Shown: positions 33,924-44,629 of the stretch, piece after piece
Numbering within the stretch: position 1 is the first letter of the stretch
Layout of the letters: each line of letters starts with the position of its first letter
NCBI GenBank assembly: GCA_017607445.1
Contig: JAEVHH010000001.1
Span: forward strand, 6,572,001 to 6,636,000
Direction: 5' to 3'
DNA length: 64,000 bases
DNA from: Histoplasma ohiense
Taxonomy: Eukaryota; Ascomycota; Eurotiomycetes; Onygenales; Ajellomycetaceae
Made by a program: the position numbers and the translations under genes
The notes under the pieces: model-generated
The model's database searches: none
What the model saw: the letters and a program-made list of their open reading frames with translations, nothing else
What the model was told of the DNA's origin: nothing

Positions 33924-34445
33924 GCATCTGTTAGTAATTAACTTATGCAATCAACTTCTCTTCTGCATCTACTTGTTTCTGACTGTTGTGATCTCATATA
34001 ACTCTTGATATTCTTCCACTCTGTGCTCTGCACTCATATAGTTTCTAATGATTCTTCTGTGTAGCTCTTAATATTCTTCTGCTCTGTGCTTTATACTTGT
34101 ATAGTCTCTAATGATTCTTCTGTGTAGCTTCTAACATTCTCCCACTCTGTGTTCTGTGCTTATATAGTCTCTAACAATTCTTTCATGTAGCTTTCAATGA
34201 TTCCCCCACTTCATGCTCTGCACTTATATAGTTTCTAACAATTCTTATATGTATCTCTTAATGTTCTTCCACTCCACACTCCACTGTGGAGTGGCTTCTG
34301 ATATTCTTTCACTCTGAACTTTTCTCTATAAGAACCCTCTTTGTATGATCTTTTCTTCTGATTTCTTTTCTCTTTCTTTTCTTAATCAATTCATAATCTG
34401 TAATTAGAATAGTACCAAATCGTTAATTGAAGTACGCCCGTTACA
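33912..34445 (+). repeat. A4 3' LTR (534 bp, type I)
   Basis: Same length and subtype as 17811-18344. Its outward end reads AAATCGTTAATT..GTACGCCCGTTACA with three CpGs; the inward end of the 5' LTR has TG at each. Confidence 0.94.
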
Positions 34446-35406
34446 GTTTCATTGATGAGTGAAAGAGAGTATCAGTTCTTCTGCATAATCTTATTGAGTT
34501 CTCAGTAGTTGATGCAGAATTGTAAGTCTTTTTCTGATTTCTTCACAAATAGTACAGATGCTGCAGTAGATGAGTTGCTAATATGAATGAAGTCTTTGTT
34601 CAGTAATCTGTTGAGTGTTTTTTGTAGAATGAGAAGCTCATTGTATGATATGCTGTAGAGAGAACTTCAGAGTGATTGTGAGTTCTTACTGTCTTTCTTA
34701 ATAAATTTGATTGTATAATCTATATCAGATTCTCAGTGAGAAGAAAGCTTTTCAGCTTCTTTCTTGTTGAACACATCTGCAAAGTCTTTGTATGATTCAG
34801 ATAGTTTCTTGCACAGTTTCTTGAGATCTTTGAGTTCTAACTTTTCTAATACTTTTTTGATATCTATCATGCTAGCAGTAAACACTTGGACATTCTTCTT
34901 CTCATACATTTGATGAATTAGTAGTTTGTATGCTTCTGCTGATATCTGAGTGAGATCAGCAGCTCTATTGACATTCTTCTTATAAACACAGTCATCTTCT
35001 GAGAAAATAAGACAGTGATTGTGTGTGTCCAACAAGGTTCCAAATTCTGTGAGCTATGATAGACCAAGCATTAGATTGTACTCAAGGCTTTGTATTTTGT
35101 ATGCATATACATTCTTTTTCTCATGTTCTTCTACATTGATGTTAAATCTTACCATGTTGTAAGAGACTGATCCTCTGGGGTCATCAAATCCACTGAGCTT
35201 ATGTGACTTGAAAAAGAAGATACACTGAAGCTTATGCTTCTCAATCAGCTGGGTGTCTATAAGAGCATAATGAAGAAAACCACTGTCTATCATTGCTTGT
35301 ACATTGATTAGACTATTTACAATGACAGAGATTATGATTGTGTCTGCTTGCATCTTCTGCTCAAATCTTCAGCTAGCTTTCTGCTTCTTGAGCTTTCATT
35401 TATGTT
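34446..35406 (-). pseudogene. A3 pol, protease to RT N-terminus
   Basis: Protease MIDSGFLHYALIDTQ (D-S-G intact) at 35054-35353, then the acidic/Lys linker 34733-35035 and the RT start (FVKKSEKDLQFCIN-like near 34545). Continuous with 17810 after removing A4. Confidence 0.88.
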
Positions 35407-36420
35407 TTAGAGTGAGAGCTCATCTTTTCCCTGTTCTTGTCTGTCTACAGATGACACAGTGTTCATGTGTGTGAGAGATTTACTCAGAGTAATTGCATTC
35501 AAATATTGATTTGTGAAGTGCTCTGACTTGTTGCAGTGTATGCAGACTTCTCTAGTGATTTGATCAGCAGCATTCTTCTCTGAAATGTTAGAGACTTTTG
35601 AGCAGCTTGCATTCACATGTGAGATTCAGTTCATTGATTCTGGTTCAGAGATGAAGAATGCTGCAGAGTGGTTTGAAGTGTACACATTTGTTCAGTGAAA
35701 TTCTCTGCAATTCTGAAGTGCACAGAACTGAAACAGATTGTTGTTCAATAGATGAAGATCAGTGCAGAATTCACTGTATATTGAGAGTTTCAGATACTCT
35801 ACACTTCAATTATGCAACTGAAAGTTCAAATTCTTGAAAAGTATATTGATTTTGACAGCATTGTCCCAGTCTTGCTCACCTGCTTCTAGAAGCTTGCAAT
35901 TGAATTCAGAAAGATAAGTTGTCAATGTGACATTCATCTAATGAGTCTGATTAAGCCAGTTCAACATCTTGGCTTGAAGTGTAGAATTGAGAAAGAGAGA
36001 GTTGAGTTGTCAGAAGACTAACTCTGATGTACACTGATGATTCTGATAATGACTCATTCAGAGTTGAAATTTTGCTAACACATCATCATTCAATCTGCTA
36101 TGAATATACCACACTTGATTGAATAGTGAGTCTATAGCTCATTCATCAATGTTCAATTTGATGTTTATTTTTGACTTTCACACAAGATAGAGTTCTAGAT
36201 TTTTCTTGTATTTATCAAGAATTGAAAGCTTCTCTCTTGAGAGCTTTTTATGAGGTGTGGGTGTAGAAGAAATGATGAATGTGAGAGTGCTCATCTCAGT
36301 AAATCATTGTTGCAATTCAGTCATCTGTAGCACTTGCTGCTGAAGAATACTTCATAGATCTAAGTTGTCATCTGCTGTGTTTGAATGTGATGGATGTTCA
36401 TAGAATTGTTTATAGTTCAT
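35407..36420 (-). pseudogene. A3 gag
   Basis: 1014 bp from ATG 36420 to TAA 35407. Knuckle CIHCNKSEHFTNQY with the last Cys changed to Tyr; capsid core and Gln-rich N-terminus as in A4. Several stops. Confidence 0.87.
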
Positions 36421-36815
36421 TTTGATATCTAAGAACATGTAATAATAATAAAAGAAAAGAAATATTTGTAGACATTTGATTCTCTCACAGACACTATTTG
36501 TAGTGTTGTGACACTAAGATTGATCAAGCTTCTTCATGAATGCTATTCACAGCATTACAGTTTGTAGACACTCAGACCTTATAGAACATGATTGATTGTG
36601 TTTTGAATGCTTAGACATCACAGTCTATATAACTAATGATAAGAACACTCAGATCCACAAGGGATCTCTTGTAACAACTAGACACTTGAGTCTGTAAACA
36701 ATGCACTCAGATGTAAGAACTGGTAACAACACACTCAGATTTTAAATGATGCACTCAGATGTAAGAATTAATAATGAGACACTCAGATCTTAAACACAGA
36801 AAAATCAATTCATAA
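36421..36815 (-). other. A3 leader
   Basis: Untranslated, with the (TAA)n run before gag and an extra unit of the ~28 bp AGTTCTTACA-type repeats compared with A8. Confidence 0.75.
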
Positions 36816-37411
36816 TATAACAGACATACTTCAATTAATGATCTAGCACTATTCTAATACAGATTACAAATTGATTAAGAAAAGAAAGAGAAAAGAAATC
36901 AGAAGAAAAGATCATACAAAGAGAGTTTTTATAGAGAGAAATTCAGAGCAGAAGAATATCAGAAGCCACTTCATAGTGAAGCACAAAGTAGAAGAACATT
37001 AAAAACTACATAGAAGAATCATTAAAAACTACACAAGTGCAGAGTGTGGAATGGAAAAATCATTGAAAGCTACACAGAAGAATCATTAGAGACTATACAA
37101 GCACAGAATACAGAGTGAGAGAACATTAGAAGCTACACAGAAGAATTGTTAGAGACTACACAAGTACAGAACACAGAGTGAAAGAATATTAAAAGCTACA
37201 CAGAAGAATTGTTAAAGACTATATAAGCACAGAGCACAGAGCAGAAGAATATTAAGAGCTACACAGAAGAATTATTAGAAACTATACAAATGCAAAGCAC
37301 AGAGTGAAAGAACATTGAGAGTTACATGAGATCACAACAGTCAGAAACAAGTGGATGCAGAAGAGGAGTTGATTGTGTAAGTTAATTACTAACAGATGCT
37401 AATCTGTCACA
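36816..37411 (-). repeat. A3 right (5') LTR, 596 bp, type II
   Basis: Type II signature (ATCTAGCACTATTCTAATACAG), two 63 bp units longer than the left LTR of A3 at 14405. Right neighbour is Gag sequence of A5 in the same orientation, not the A2 leader that flanks the left LTR, and no target duplication is shared. Confidence 0.9.
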
Positions 37412-38487
37412 AATATAGAAATGTTTATTTCAGCAAGTCATCATTGCAATTCAGCCATCTGTAGTGTCTGCTGCTGAAGAATGCTTCATAGATCTAAGTT
37501 ATTATCTGCTGCATTCAGATGCAGCAGATGTTTGTAGAATTGCTCATAGTTCATTTCAATATCTAAGAACATGTAATAATAATAATAGAAAGACAAAGAG
37601 ATACTTGTAGACACTCAGTTCTCTCACAGACACTATTCACAGTGTTGCAGTGCTAAGCTTGATCAAGCTTCTTTGTGAATGCTATTCACAGTGTTACAGT
37701 TTGTAGACACTCAGACCTTGTAAAACACAGTTGATTGTGTCTCAAATGCTTAGACACAATAGTCTATATAACTAATGATAGAAACACTTGAGCTCACAAG
37801 AGATCTCTTGTAATGACTAGACACTCAAGCCTGTAAACAACACACTCAGACATAGAAACTAATAACAAGACACTCAGATTTTAAACAACACACTCAGACA
37901 TAAGAACTAATAACAAGACACTCAGATCTTAAACACAGAAGAATCAATTCATAATGTAACAGATGTACTTTGATTAACAATCTAGCACTATTCTAATACA
38001 GATTATGAATTGATTAAGAAAAGAAAGAGAAAAGAAATCAGAAGAAAAGATCATACAAAGAGAGTTCTTATAGAGAAAAGTTCAGAGTGGAAGAATATCA
38101 GAAGCTGCTTTACAGTGGAGCACAGAGTGGAAGAACATTAAGAGATATGCATAAAAATTGTTAGAAACTACACAAGTGCAGAGTGTGGAATAAGAGAATC
38201 ATTGAGAACTACACAGAAGAATCATTAGAGACTGCACAAGTGCAGAATATGAAGTAGAAGAATGTTAGAAGCTACACAGAAGAATTGTTAGAGACTATAT
38301 AAGTGCAGAGCACAGAGTGAAAAAACATTAAGAGCTACATGAAAGAATTGTTAGAAACTACACAAGCACAGAGCACAGAGTGGAAGAACATTGAGGGTTA
38401 CACAAGGTCACAACAGTCAGAAATGAGTGGATGCAGAAGGGGAGTTGATTGTGTAAGTTAATTACTAATGAATACTAACTCATCACA
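37412..38487 (-). mobile_element. A5 fragment: gag N-terminus, leader, 5' LTR
   Basis: 37412-37554 encodes the first ~48 codons of Gag, 37555-37954 is the leader with several repeat units, 37955-38487 a 533 bp type II LTR. The copy is cut within gag by the A3 LTR, and its own LTR sits inside gag of A6. Confidence 0.88.
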
Positions 38488-39984
38488 CATCTCAGTCTTG
38501 CCCATCTGCTTCTAGAAGCTTGTAATTGAATTCAGAAAGATAAGTTGTCAACATAACATTCATCTGACAAGTCTGATTAAGCCAGTTCAATGCTTTGGCT
38601 TGAAGTGTAGAATTGAGAAAGAGAGAGTTGAGTTGTTGAAAGACTAACTCTGATATACACTGATCATTCTGACAATGACTCATTCAGAGTTGAAATTTCA
38701 CTAACATGTTGCCATTCAATCTGCAGTGAATATACCACATTTGATTGAATAGTGAGTCTATTGCTCATTCATTGATGTTCAATTTGATATTCACTTTTGA
38801 CTTCCACATAAGATAGAGTGCTAGATCTTCTTCATATTTGTCAAGATTTGAAAGTTTCTCTCTTGAAGGCTTTTCATGAAATGTAGATGTAGAAGGAATG
38901 GTGAATGCAGAAGTGCTCATCTCAGCAAGTCATTGTTGCAATTCAGTCATCTGTAGTGCTTGCTGCTGAAGAATACTTTATAGATCTAAGTTGTTGTTCA
39001 CTGTGTTTGAGTGCAGCAGATGTTCATAGAATTGTTTGTAGTTTATTTCAATATCTAAAAACATGTAATAATAATAATAAAAAGACAAAGAAATACTTGT
39101 AGACATTTGATCCTCTCACAGACACTATTTGTAGTGTTGTGACACTAAGCTTGATCAAGCTTCTTTGTGAATGCTATTCACAGCATTACAATTTGTAGAC
39201 ACTCAGACCTTGTAGAACACAGTCAATTGTATCTCAGATGCTTAGACACAACAGTCTATATAACTAATAATAGAGACATTCAGATTCACAAAAGATCTCT
39301 TGTAATGACTAGACACTCAGATCTGTAAACAACACACTCAAGTGTAAGAACTGATAACAAGACACTCAGATCTTAAATGATGCACTCAGATGTAAGAATT
39401 AATAATGAGACACTCAGATCTTAAATGCAGAAGAATCAATTCATAATGTAATGAGTGTACTTCAATTAACAATTTGATACTATTCTAATTACAGATTATG
39501 AATTGATTAAGAAAAGAAAGAGAAAAGAAATTAGAAAAAAAGATTGTATGAAGAGGGTTCTTATAGAAGAAAGTTCAGAGCAGAAGAATATCAGAAGTCA
39601 CTCCACAGTGAAGTGCAGAGTGGAAGAACATTAAGAAATATGTATGTATAAGAATTGTTAGAAACTACATAAGTGTGGAGTGTGAGATGAGAGAATCATT
39701 GAGAACTACACAGAAGAATCATTAGAGACTGTATAAGTACAGAACACAGAATAGAAGAATATTAGAAACTACACAGAGAAATCATTAGAGATTATATAAG
39801 CATGAGACACAGAGCAGAAGAATGTTAAGAGCTATGCAGAAGAATTGTTAGAAACTATATGAGTGCAGAGCACAGAGCAGAAGAACATCGAGGATTATAT
39901 AAGATCACAACAGTCAGAAACAAGCAGATGCAGAAGAGGAGTTGATTGTGTAAGTTAATTACTAATGAGTGCTAATCTGTCACA
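38488..39984 (-). mobile_element. A6 fragment: gag N-terminal half, leader, 5' LTR
   Basis: Gag codons from the capsid (SELVFQQLNSLFLNS) back to the start near 39044, where ATG has decayed to ATA. Leader 39045-39446; LTR 39447-39984, 538 bp, type I, with a small TATG duplication near 39645. The LTR abuts LINE L3 ORF2, its insertion site. Confidence 0.87.
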
Positions 39985-41398
39985 TTGAAGTAGTTTTGAA
40001 TACTTCTAAGATCTTTCTTAAAGCTAAGTTTTGAAGTTTTTGAAACCTTTCTATAAAATGTTTTTGACCTCTCCACCACACCTGAACTGCATAATCTGAA
40101 ACAGAGGTCACACAGGCAATATATAATTGTCTCATTGCTTGAAATGTCAGACCTCTTTCAGTATTTGAAAGTCTCAATATACTGTTTAAAATTCTTTCAG
40201 CATTTGCAGTTTTTATTTGCACATGAGATTTAAAATTCAATTGAGAATCTAATCAAACACCAAGCCATCTAACTGAGTTTTTAGGTTTAATTGAATGATT
40301 TAAAAGCTTAACTTCAGTATCTTTTTCTCTGAAATTTGGATAAAAATGAATTAATTCAGTTTTATCCATATCAAAAACAATGTTTTTTGATTTTGCTTTT
40401 TCAATCATTTTAGTTGCTGCTTGCTCAATCAAATTGCAGTTATTCACAATTGATTCTGAGCTTACAACTAGGCCTAAATCATCCACATAGCTTGGAGTTC
40501 TCACCACAATTGCCATTTGTCTATCAATAAATAGAAACTTGACAAATATAGCAAACAAAATGAGTGAGACTGGGGAACTCTGAGGAACTTCTATCTCAAT
40601 ATCTGTTATATCTTGTCTCATTCCATCAAAAAGCAACTGAATAGTTCTTTTTGACATGAAACAGATAACCCACTTAATGAGAGACTTTGGCATTCTCAGT
40701 TCTATCAAAGTATTGATCATTTGAGAAAGTGAAACACAATCAAATGCATCTTTTATATCAATAAACATTGCAGTTGTAACCATTTTTTCATTCTTTGCAA
40801 GTTGAATATCATGAACTACAGAGAGAACTGCATCAATTGCTGAGTTTTGCTTTCTACTTTCCATTTGATCATTATATAATAGATCAGTAGTAGCAGATAG
40901 AAAAGACAATCTAGTTGCAATTATCTTTTCCAGAATTTTTCCCAGACAATTCAGCATTTCTGATTTCAACTGCATTAAACATCTATCAAATGTCCAAGTT
41001 CTATTGTTTTCTCTCAGTGATCTTTCATTGTAGATATTGACTAATTGAATATTTTCAAACTGCTTTTTCATATCCATAATGTCATCAACAAGAATATCGG
41101 AGTCAGATATCAAATTATATCTCAGATTGAATTGAAATCTAGAATTCTTTCTAGCATAAATTGCCACTCTAACTCTAATATCTGTTTTCTCTGATAGAAA
41201 TCAATAGTATGCTGGATGAGATACACTATACATTTGATCAGCATCAAGTCTGAGTTGTTGAATAAGAACAAAGTCTGCTTTTTGCTTATAGTCAATTTGT
41301 AAACAGAAGTAAAGACATGGATTTATTCTGTCCACATTATTTTGAATAAATTTGATTTTTGTAGAACTTTTAATATTTTTTTGATGTTTTTTCTGCAT
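39985..41398 (-). pseudogene. L3 ORF2: endonuclease start, RT
   Basis: Begins 30 bp after ORF1 with MQKKHQKNI and the endonuclease N-terminus (FIQNNVDRINPCLYFCLQ; the family's QEP is QQL here). After WTFDRCLMQLK the sequence jumps to RT (MLNCLGKILEKIIATRLSFL), so the endonuclease catalytic core with GDFNAHH, kept in L4, is deleted. RT motifs: FIDIKDAFDCVS, SSPVSLILFAIF and the catalytic SYVDDLG intact at about 40490-40470. Two stops only. The frame is broken by a TGA near 40250 and ends at the A6 LTR. Confidence 0.9.
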
Positions 41399-41428
41399 TA
41401 TATAAGACTGTTGAATGGTTTTTTATCT

Positions 41429-42615
41429 TTATTCAGAGTCAGATAATAGACTAAATCTATTATTCACAACTTCAACAGCTATCATATCTTGCATATGTGT
41501 ATCTCTCATTTGTGTTTGAACAGAAGTCTTTGATGACTTTTGTACTTTCATTTTTTGTTTTTCAGAAGATTCAGATACAACAGAATTAGAGATCTGAGAA
41601 TTTCTTCTTTTTTGACTACCACTATTTTTCATATTAGCAGAGACAGAAGTATCAGTTTGTATTACTGATTTTACTGATTTTTCTGACTTAGAAGCAAACA
41701 CACATTCTTTTGAATTTGCAAAATGAGGCTCTTTGCAATTGACACATTTTGCAACAGACTTAGAGTGCTCACATATAACTTCTTTTTTTAAACAAAATTG
41801 ACAACTGTGTTCAGCACTTTTGTGAGATTGAGCACAAATTTGACATTTCACATTTCTTCTACAGAGATTTGCAAAATGATCATATTTCTGACAATTTGAA
41901 CATTGAATGTGAGTTTTTAAATTTTTTCTTGTATCTTTAAACTCATATGTTCTCATTCTCATACCAGCAATTCTTACAAATGAGATTTTAGATTGTTCAA
42001 ATGAATTAGTTATAATTAAAACTGAAGCATTTTGTCTGTTTTCTCTTTGTTTCTCATTATTCAATCAAATTGGTAATTTTTTTAATTTGATTGAATTAAA
42101 ATCTTCAATCTCATGTTGAAGCTGAACCAGCCCATCATCATGATTGAAGATTGCTGTTGATATGTCATGAAGAACAAATTTTCCCCATTTCTCATCTCTT
42201 TCCACTGAAATTTCAGTTTTCAAGAGAGATTCTATCACTGGTGCTCAAATATGTTGATTTTGCACCAGGAAGTTGGAGTTGAACTCAGGCATAGTTGTCA
42301 GAATTATAGAATTACCCAGAAAAGAGCTTTCAACTGATGCTACAACTGATTTGTATATTTCAGTTTCAGATATAGAGTTCAATGCATGATTAATCTCATT
42401 TCTCATTTGAAAAATAAGACTTGCATTTGACAGCATTTTTTGCTCAAAAACTTTTTTGTTAAAGATTTTAACAATCAGTCTTTGAGCTTTTGATTGAAGA
42501 AGTCTTTTTTCTTTCAGCTCTTTTCTTGATTTTTCTAATTTTTGTGCACTCAAAGTATCAGGATTTTTTGTAGCCTGATTCAGAGCTCTTTTCTCAATAG
42601 ATGTGCTTTTCTTTG
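41429..42615 (-). pseudogene. L3 ORF1, main part
   Basis: Gag-like ORF1 protein. A basic, coiled-coil-prone N-terminal part (KSRKELKEKRLLQSKAQRL) spans 42600-42400, and a zinc-knuckle cluster lies at 41914-41720: CSNCQKYDHFANLC, then CQICAQSHKSAEHSC, then CVNCKEPHFANSKEC. The Ser/Lys-rich C-terminus ends NRFSLLSDSE at TAA 41429. Two stops or frame breaks near 42065-42245. ORF1 proteins bind LINE RNA. First part of the gene is at 48851-49202, beyond A7. Confidence 0.87.
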
Positions 42616-43212
42616 TGTGACGGGTTAGCACCCGTTAGTAATTAACTTACACAATCAACTCCCCTCCTGCACCCACTTGTTCCTGGCTGTTGTGACCTTG
42701 TGTAACCCTCAATGTTCTTCTGCTCCATGCTCTGTGCTCATGTAGTTTCTAATGATTCTTCTGTGTAGCTCTTAACATTCTTCTGCTCCATGCTCTGCAC
42801 TTGTGTAGTCTCTAACAATTCTTTCATATAGCTTCTTATGTTCCCCCACTCTGTGTTCTGTGCTTGTGTAGTCTCTAATGATTCTTCCATGTAGCTTCTT
42901 ATGTTCTTCTGCTCTGTGTTCTGTGCTTGTGTAGTCTCTAATGATTCTTCCGCATAGTTCTCAATGATTCCCCCACCCCACATTCCACACTTGTGTAACT
43001 TCTAACAATTCTTATACATATCCCTTAATGTTCTTCTGCTCCACACTCCACTGTGGAGCAGCTTCTGATATTCTTCCACCTCAAACTTTCCCCTATAAGA
43101 ACCCCCTTTGTATGACCTTTTCTTCTGATTTCTTTTCTCTTTCTTTCCTTAATCAATTCGTAATCTGTAATTAGAATAGTACCAAATTGTTAATCAAAGT
43201 ACACCCATTACA
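42616..43212 (+). repeat. A7 5' LTR (597 bp, type I)
   Basis: Outer end TGTGACGGGTTAGCACCCGT keeps its CpGs; inner end reads TCAAAGTACACCCATTACA, with CA or TG at every CpG of the outer 3' LTR end. It holds five or so 63 bp units; the A4 LTR has one fewer, the left A3 LTR two fewer. Confidence 0.94.
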
Positions 43213-43615
43213 TTACAAATTGATTCTTCTGCATTTAAGGTCTGAGTGCCTCATTATTAGTTCTTACACCTGAGTGTGTTGTTATCAGTTCTTACACCCA
43301 AGTGTGTCGTTACCAGTTCTTACACCCAAGTGCATTGTTTACAGGCCTGAGTGTCTAGTTGTTACAAGAGATCCCTCATGGGCCCAAGTGCCTCTATTGT
43401 TAGTTATATAGACTGTTGTGCCTAAGCATCCAAAACACAATTGACTGTGTTCTACAAGGCTCAAGTGCCTACAAACTGTAATGCTGTGAATAGTGTTCAC
43501 AAAGAAGCTTGATCAAGCTTAGCACTGCAACACTGCAAATAGTGTCTGTGAGAGGACTGAGTGTCTACAAGTATTCCTTTTCTTTTATTATTATTACATG
43601 TTCTTAGATATCAAA
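43213..43615 (+). other. A7 leader with ~28 bp tandem units
   Basis: Untranslated. Three near-identical units containing CAGTTCTTACACCCAAGTG lie at 43255-43345. A (TTA)n run precedes the gag start. Confidence 0.75.
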
Positions 43616-44629
43616 ATGAACTACAAACAATTCTATGAACACCCACTGCATCTGAACACAGCAGACGACAACTTAGATCTATGAAGCATTCTCCAGCAAC
43701 AGATGCTACAGATGACTGAATTGCAACAACAACTTGTTGAAATGAGCACTTCCACATTCACCATTCCTTCTACATCTGCGCCTCATGAAAAGCCCTCAAG
43801 AGAGAAGCTCTCAATTCTTGACAAATACAAGAGAGATCTAGCACTCTACCTCACATGGAAGTCAAAAGCAAACACCAAATTGGACATCGACAGACAAGCA
43901 ATAGACTCACTATCCAACCAAGCATGGTATATCCATAGCAGATTGAATGACAATGTGTTAGCAAAATTCCAACCCTGGATGAGTCATTGTCAGAATCATC
44001 AGTGTATGTCAGAGTTAGTCTTCCAACAACTCAACTCTCTCTTCCTCAATTCTATGCTTCAAGCCAAGATGTTAGACTGGCTTAATCAGACTCATCAGAT
44101 GAACATTGCATTGACAACTTATCTTTCTGAATTCAACCACAAGCTTCTAGAAGCAGATGAACAAGACTGAGACAATACTGTCAAGATCAACATACTGTTC
44201 AAGAATTTGAACTTTCAGTTGCATAATCAAAGTGTAGAGTGTCTGAAGCTCTCAACATACAGTGAATTCTGTGCTGATCTTCATCTATTGAACAACAATC
44301 TGTCTCAATTCTGTGTGCTTCAAAATCACAGAGGATTTCACTGAACAAATGTATACATCTCAAACTGCTCTGCAGCACCCCCTACCTCTGAATCAGAATC
44401 AATGAACTGAGTTCCACATGTAAATACAAGTCACTCAAGAGTCTCCAATGTCTCAGAGAAGAATGCTGCTGACTGAATCATCAGAGAAGTCTGCATATGC
44501 TGTGACAAGTCAGAGCACTTCACAAATCAATGTCTGAATGCAATCACTCTGAGTAAACCCCTCATGCATGTGAACACTGTGTCGCCCGCGGATAAGTAAG
44601 AACAGAGAAAAGATGAGCTCTCACTCTAA
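43616..44629 (+). pseudogene. A7 gag
   Basis: 337 codons from ATG 43616 (MNYKQFYEHPLHLN) to TAA 44627. Gln-rich coiled-coil segment (LQQQMLQMTELQQQLVEM), capsid core with SKANTKLDIDRQAIDSLSNQ and SLFLNSMLQAKMLDWLNQTH, and a knuckle CICCDKSEHFTNQC. Five TGA stops. Pol lies in the -1 frame and overlaps the end of gag. Confidence 0.9.

Larger units (their letters stand above)
17811..34445 (+). mobile_element. Family A copy A4, with D and C inserted
   Basis: Complete plus-oriented family A element with 534 bp LTRs (17811-18344, 33912-34445) and the 5 bp target duplication GTTTC (17806-17810, 34446-34450). It sits in RT of A3. Its integrase is interrupted by composite retroposon D (22404-24949) and by element C (25297-33292); without them it is about 6.1 kb, like A7. 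Confidence 0.95.

Noticed and set aside
36421..39984. CRISPR-like or satellite array from the repeated LTR blocks
   Set aside because: Units are LTR, leader and gag of a retrotransposon with differing cut points, and the short tandem units lack spacers.
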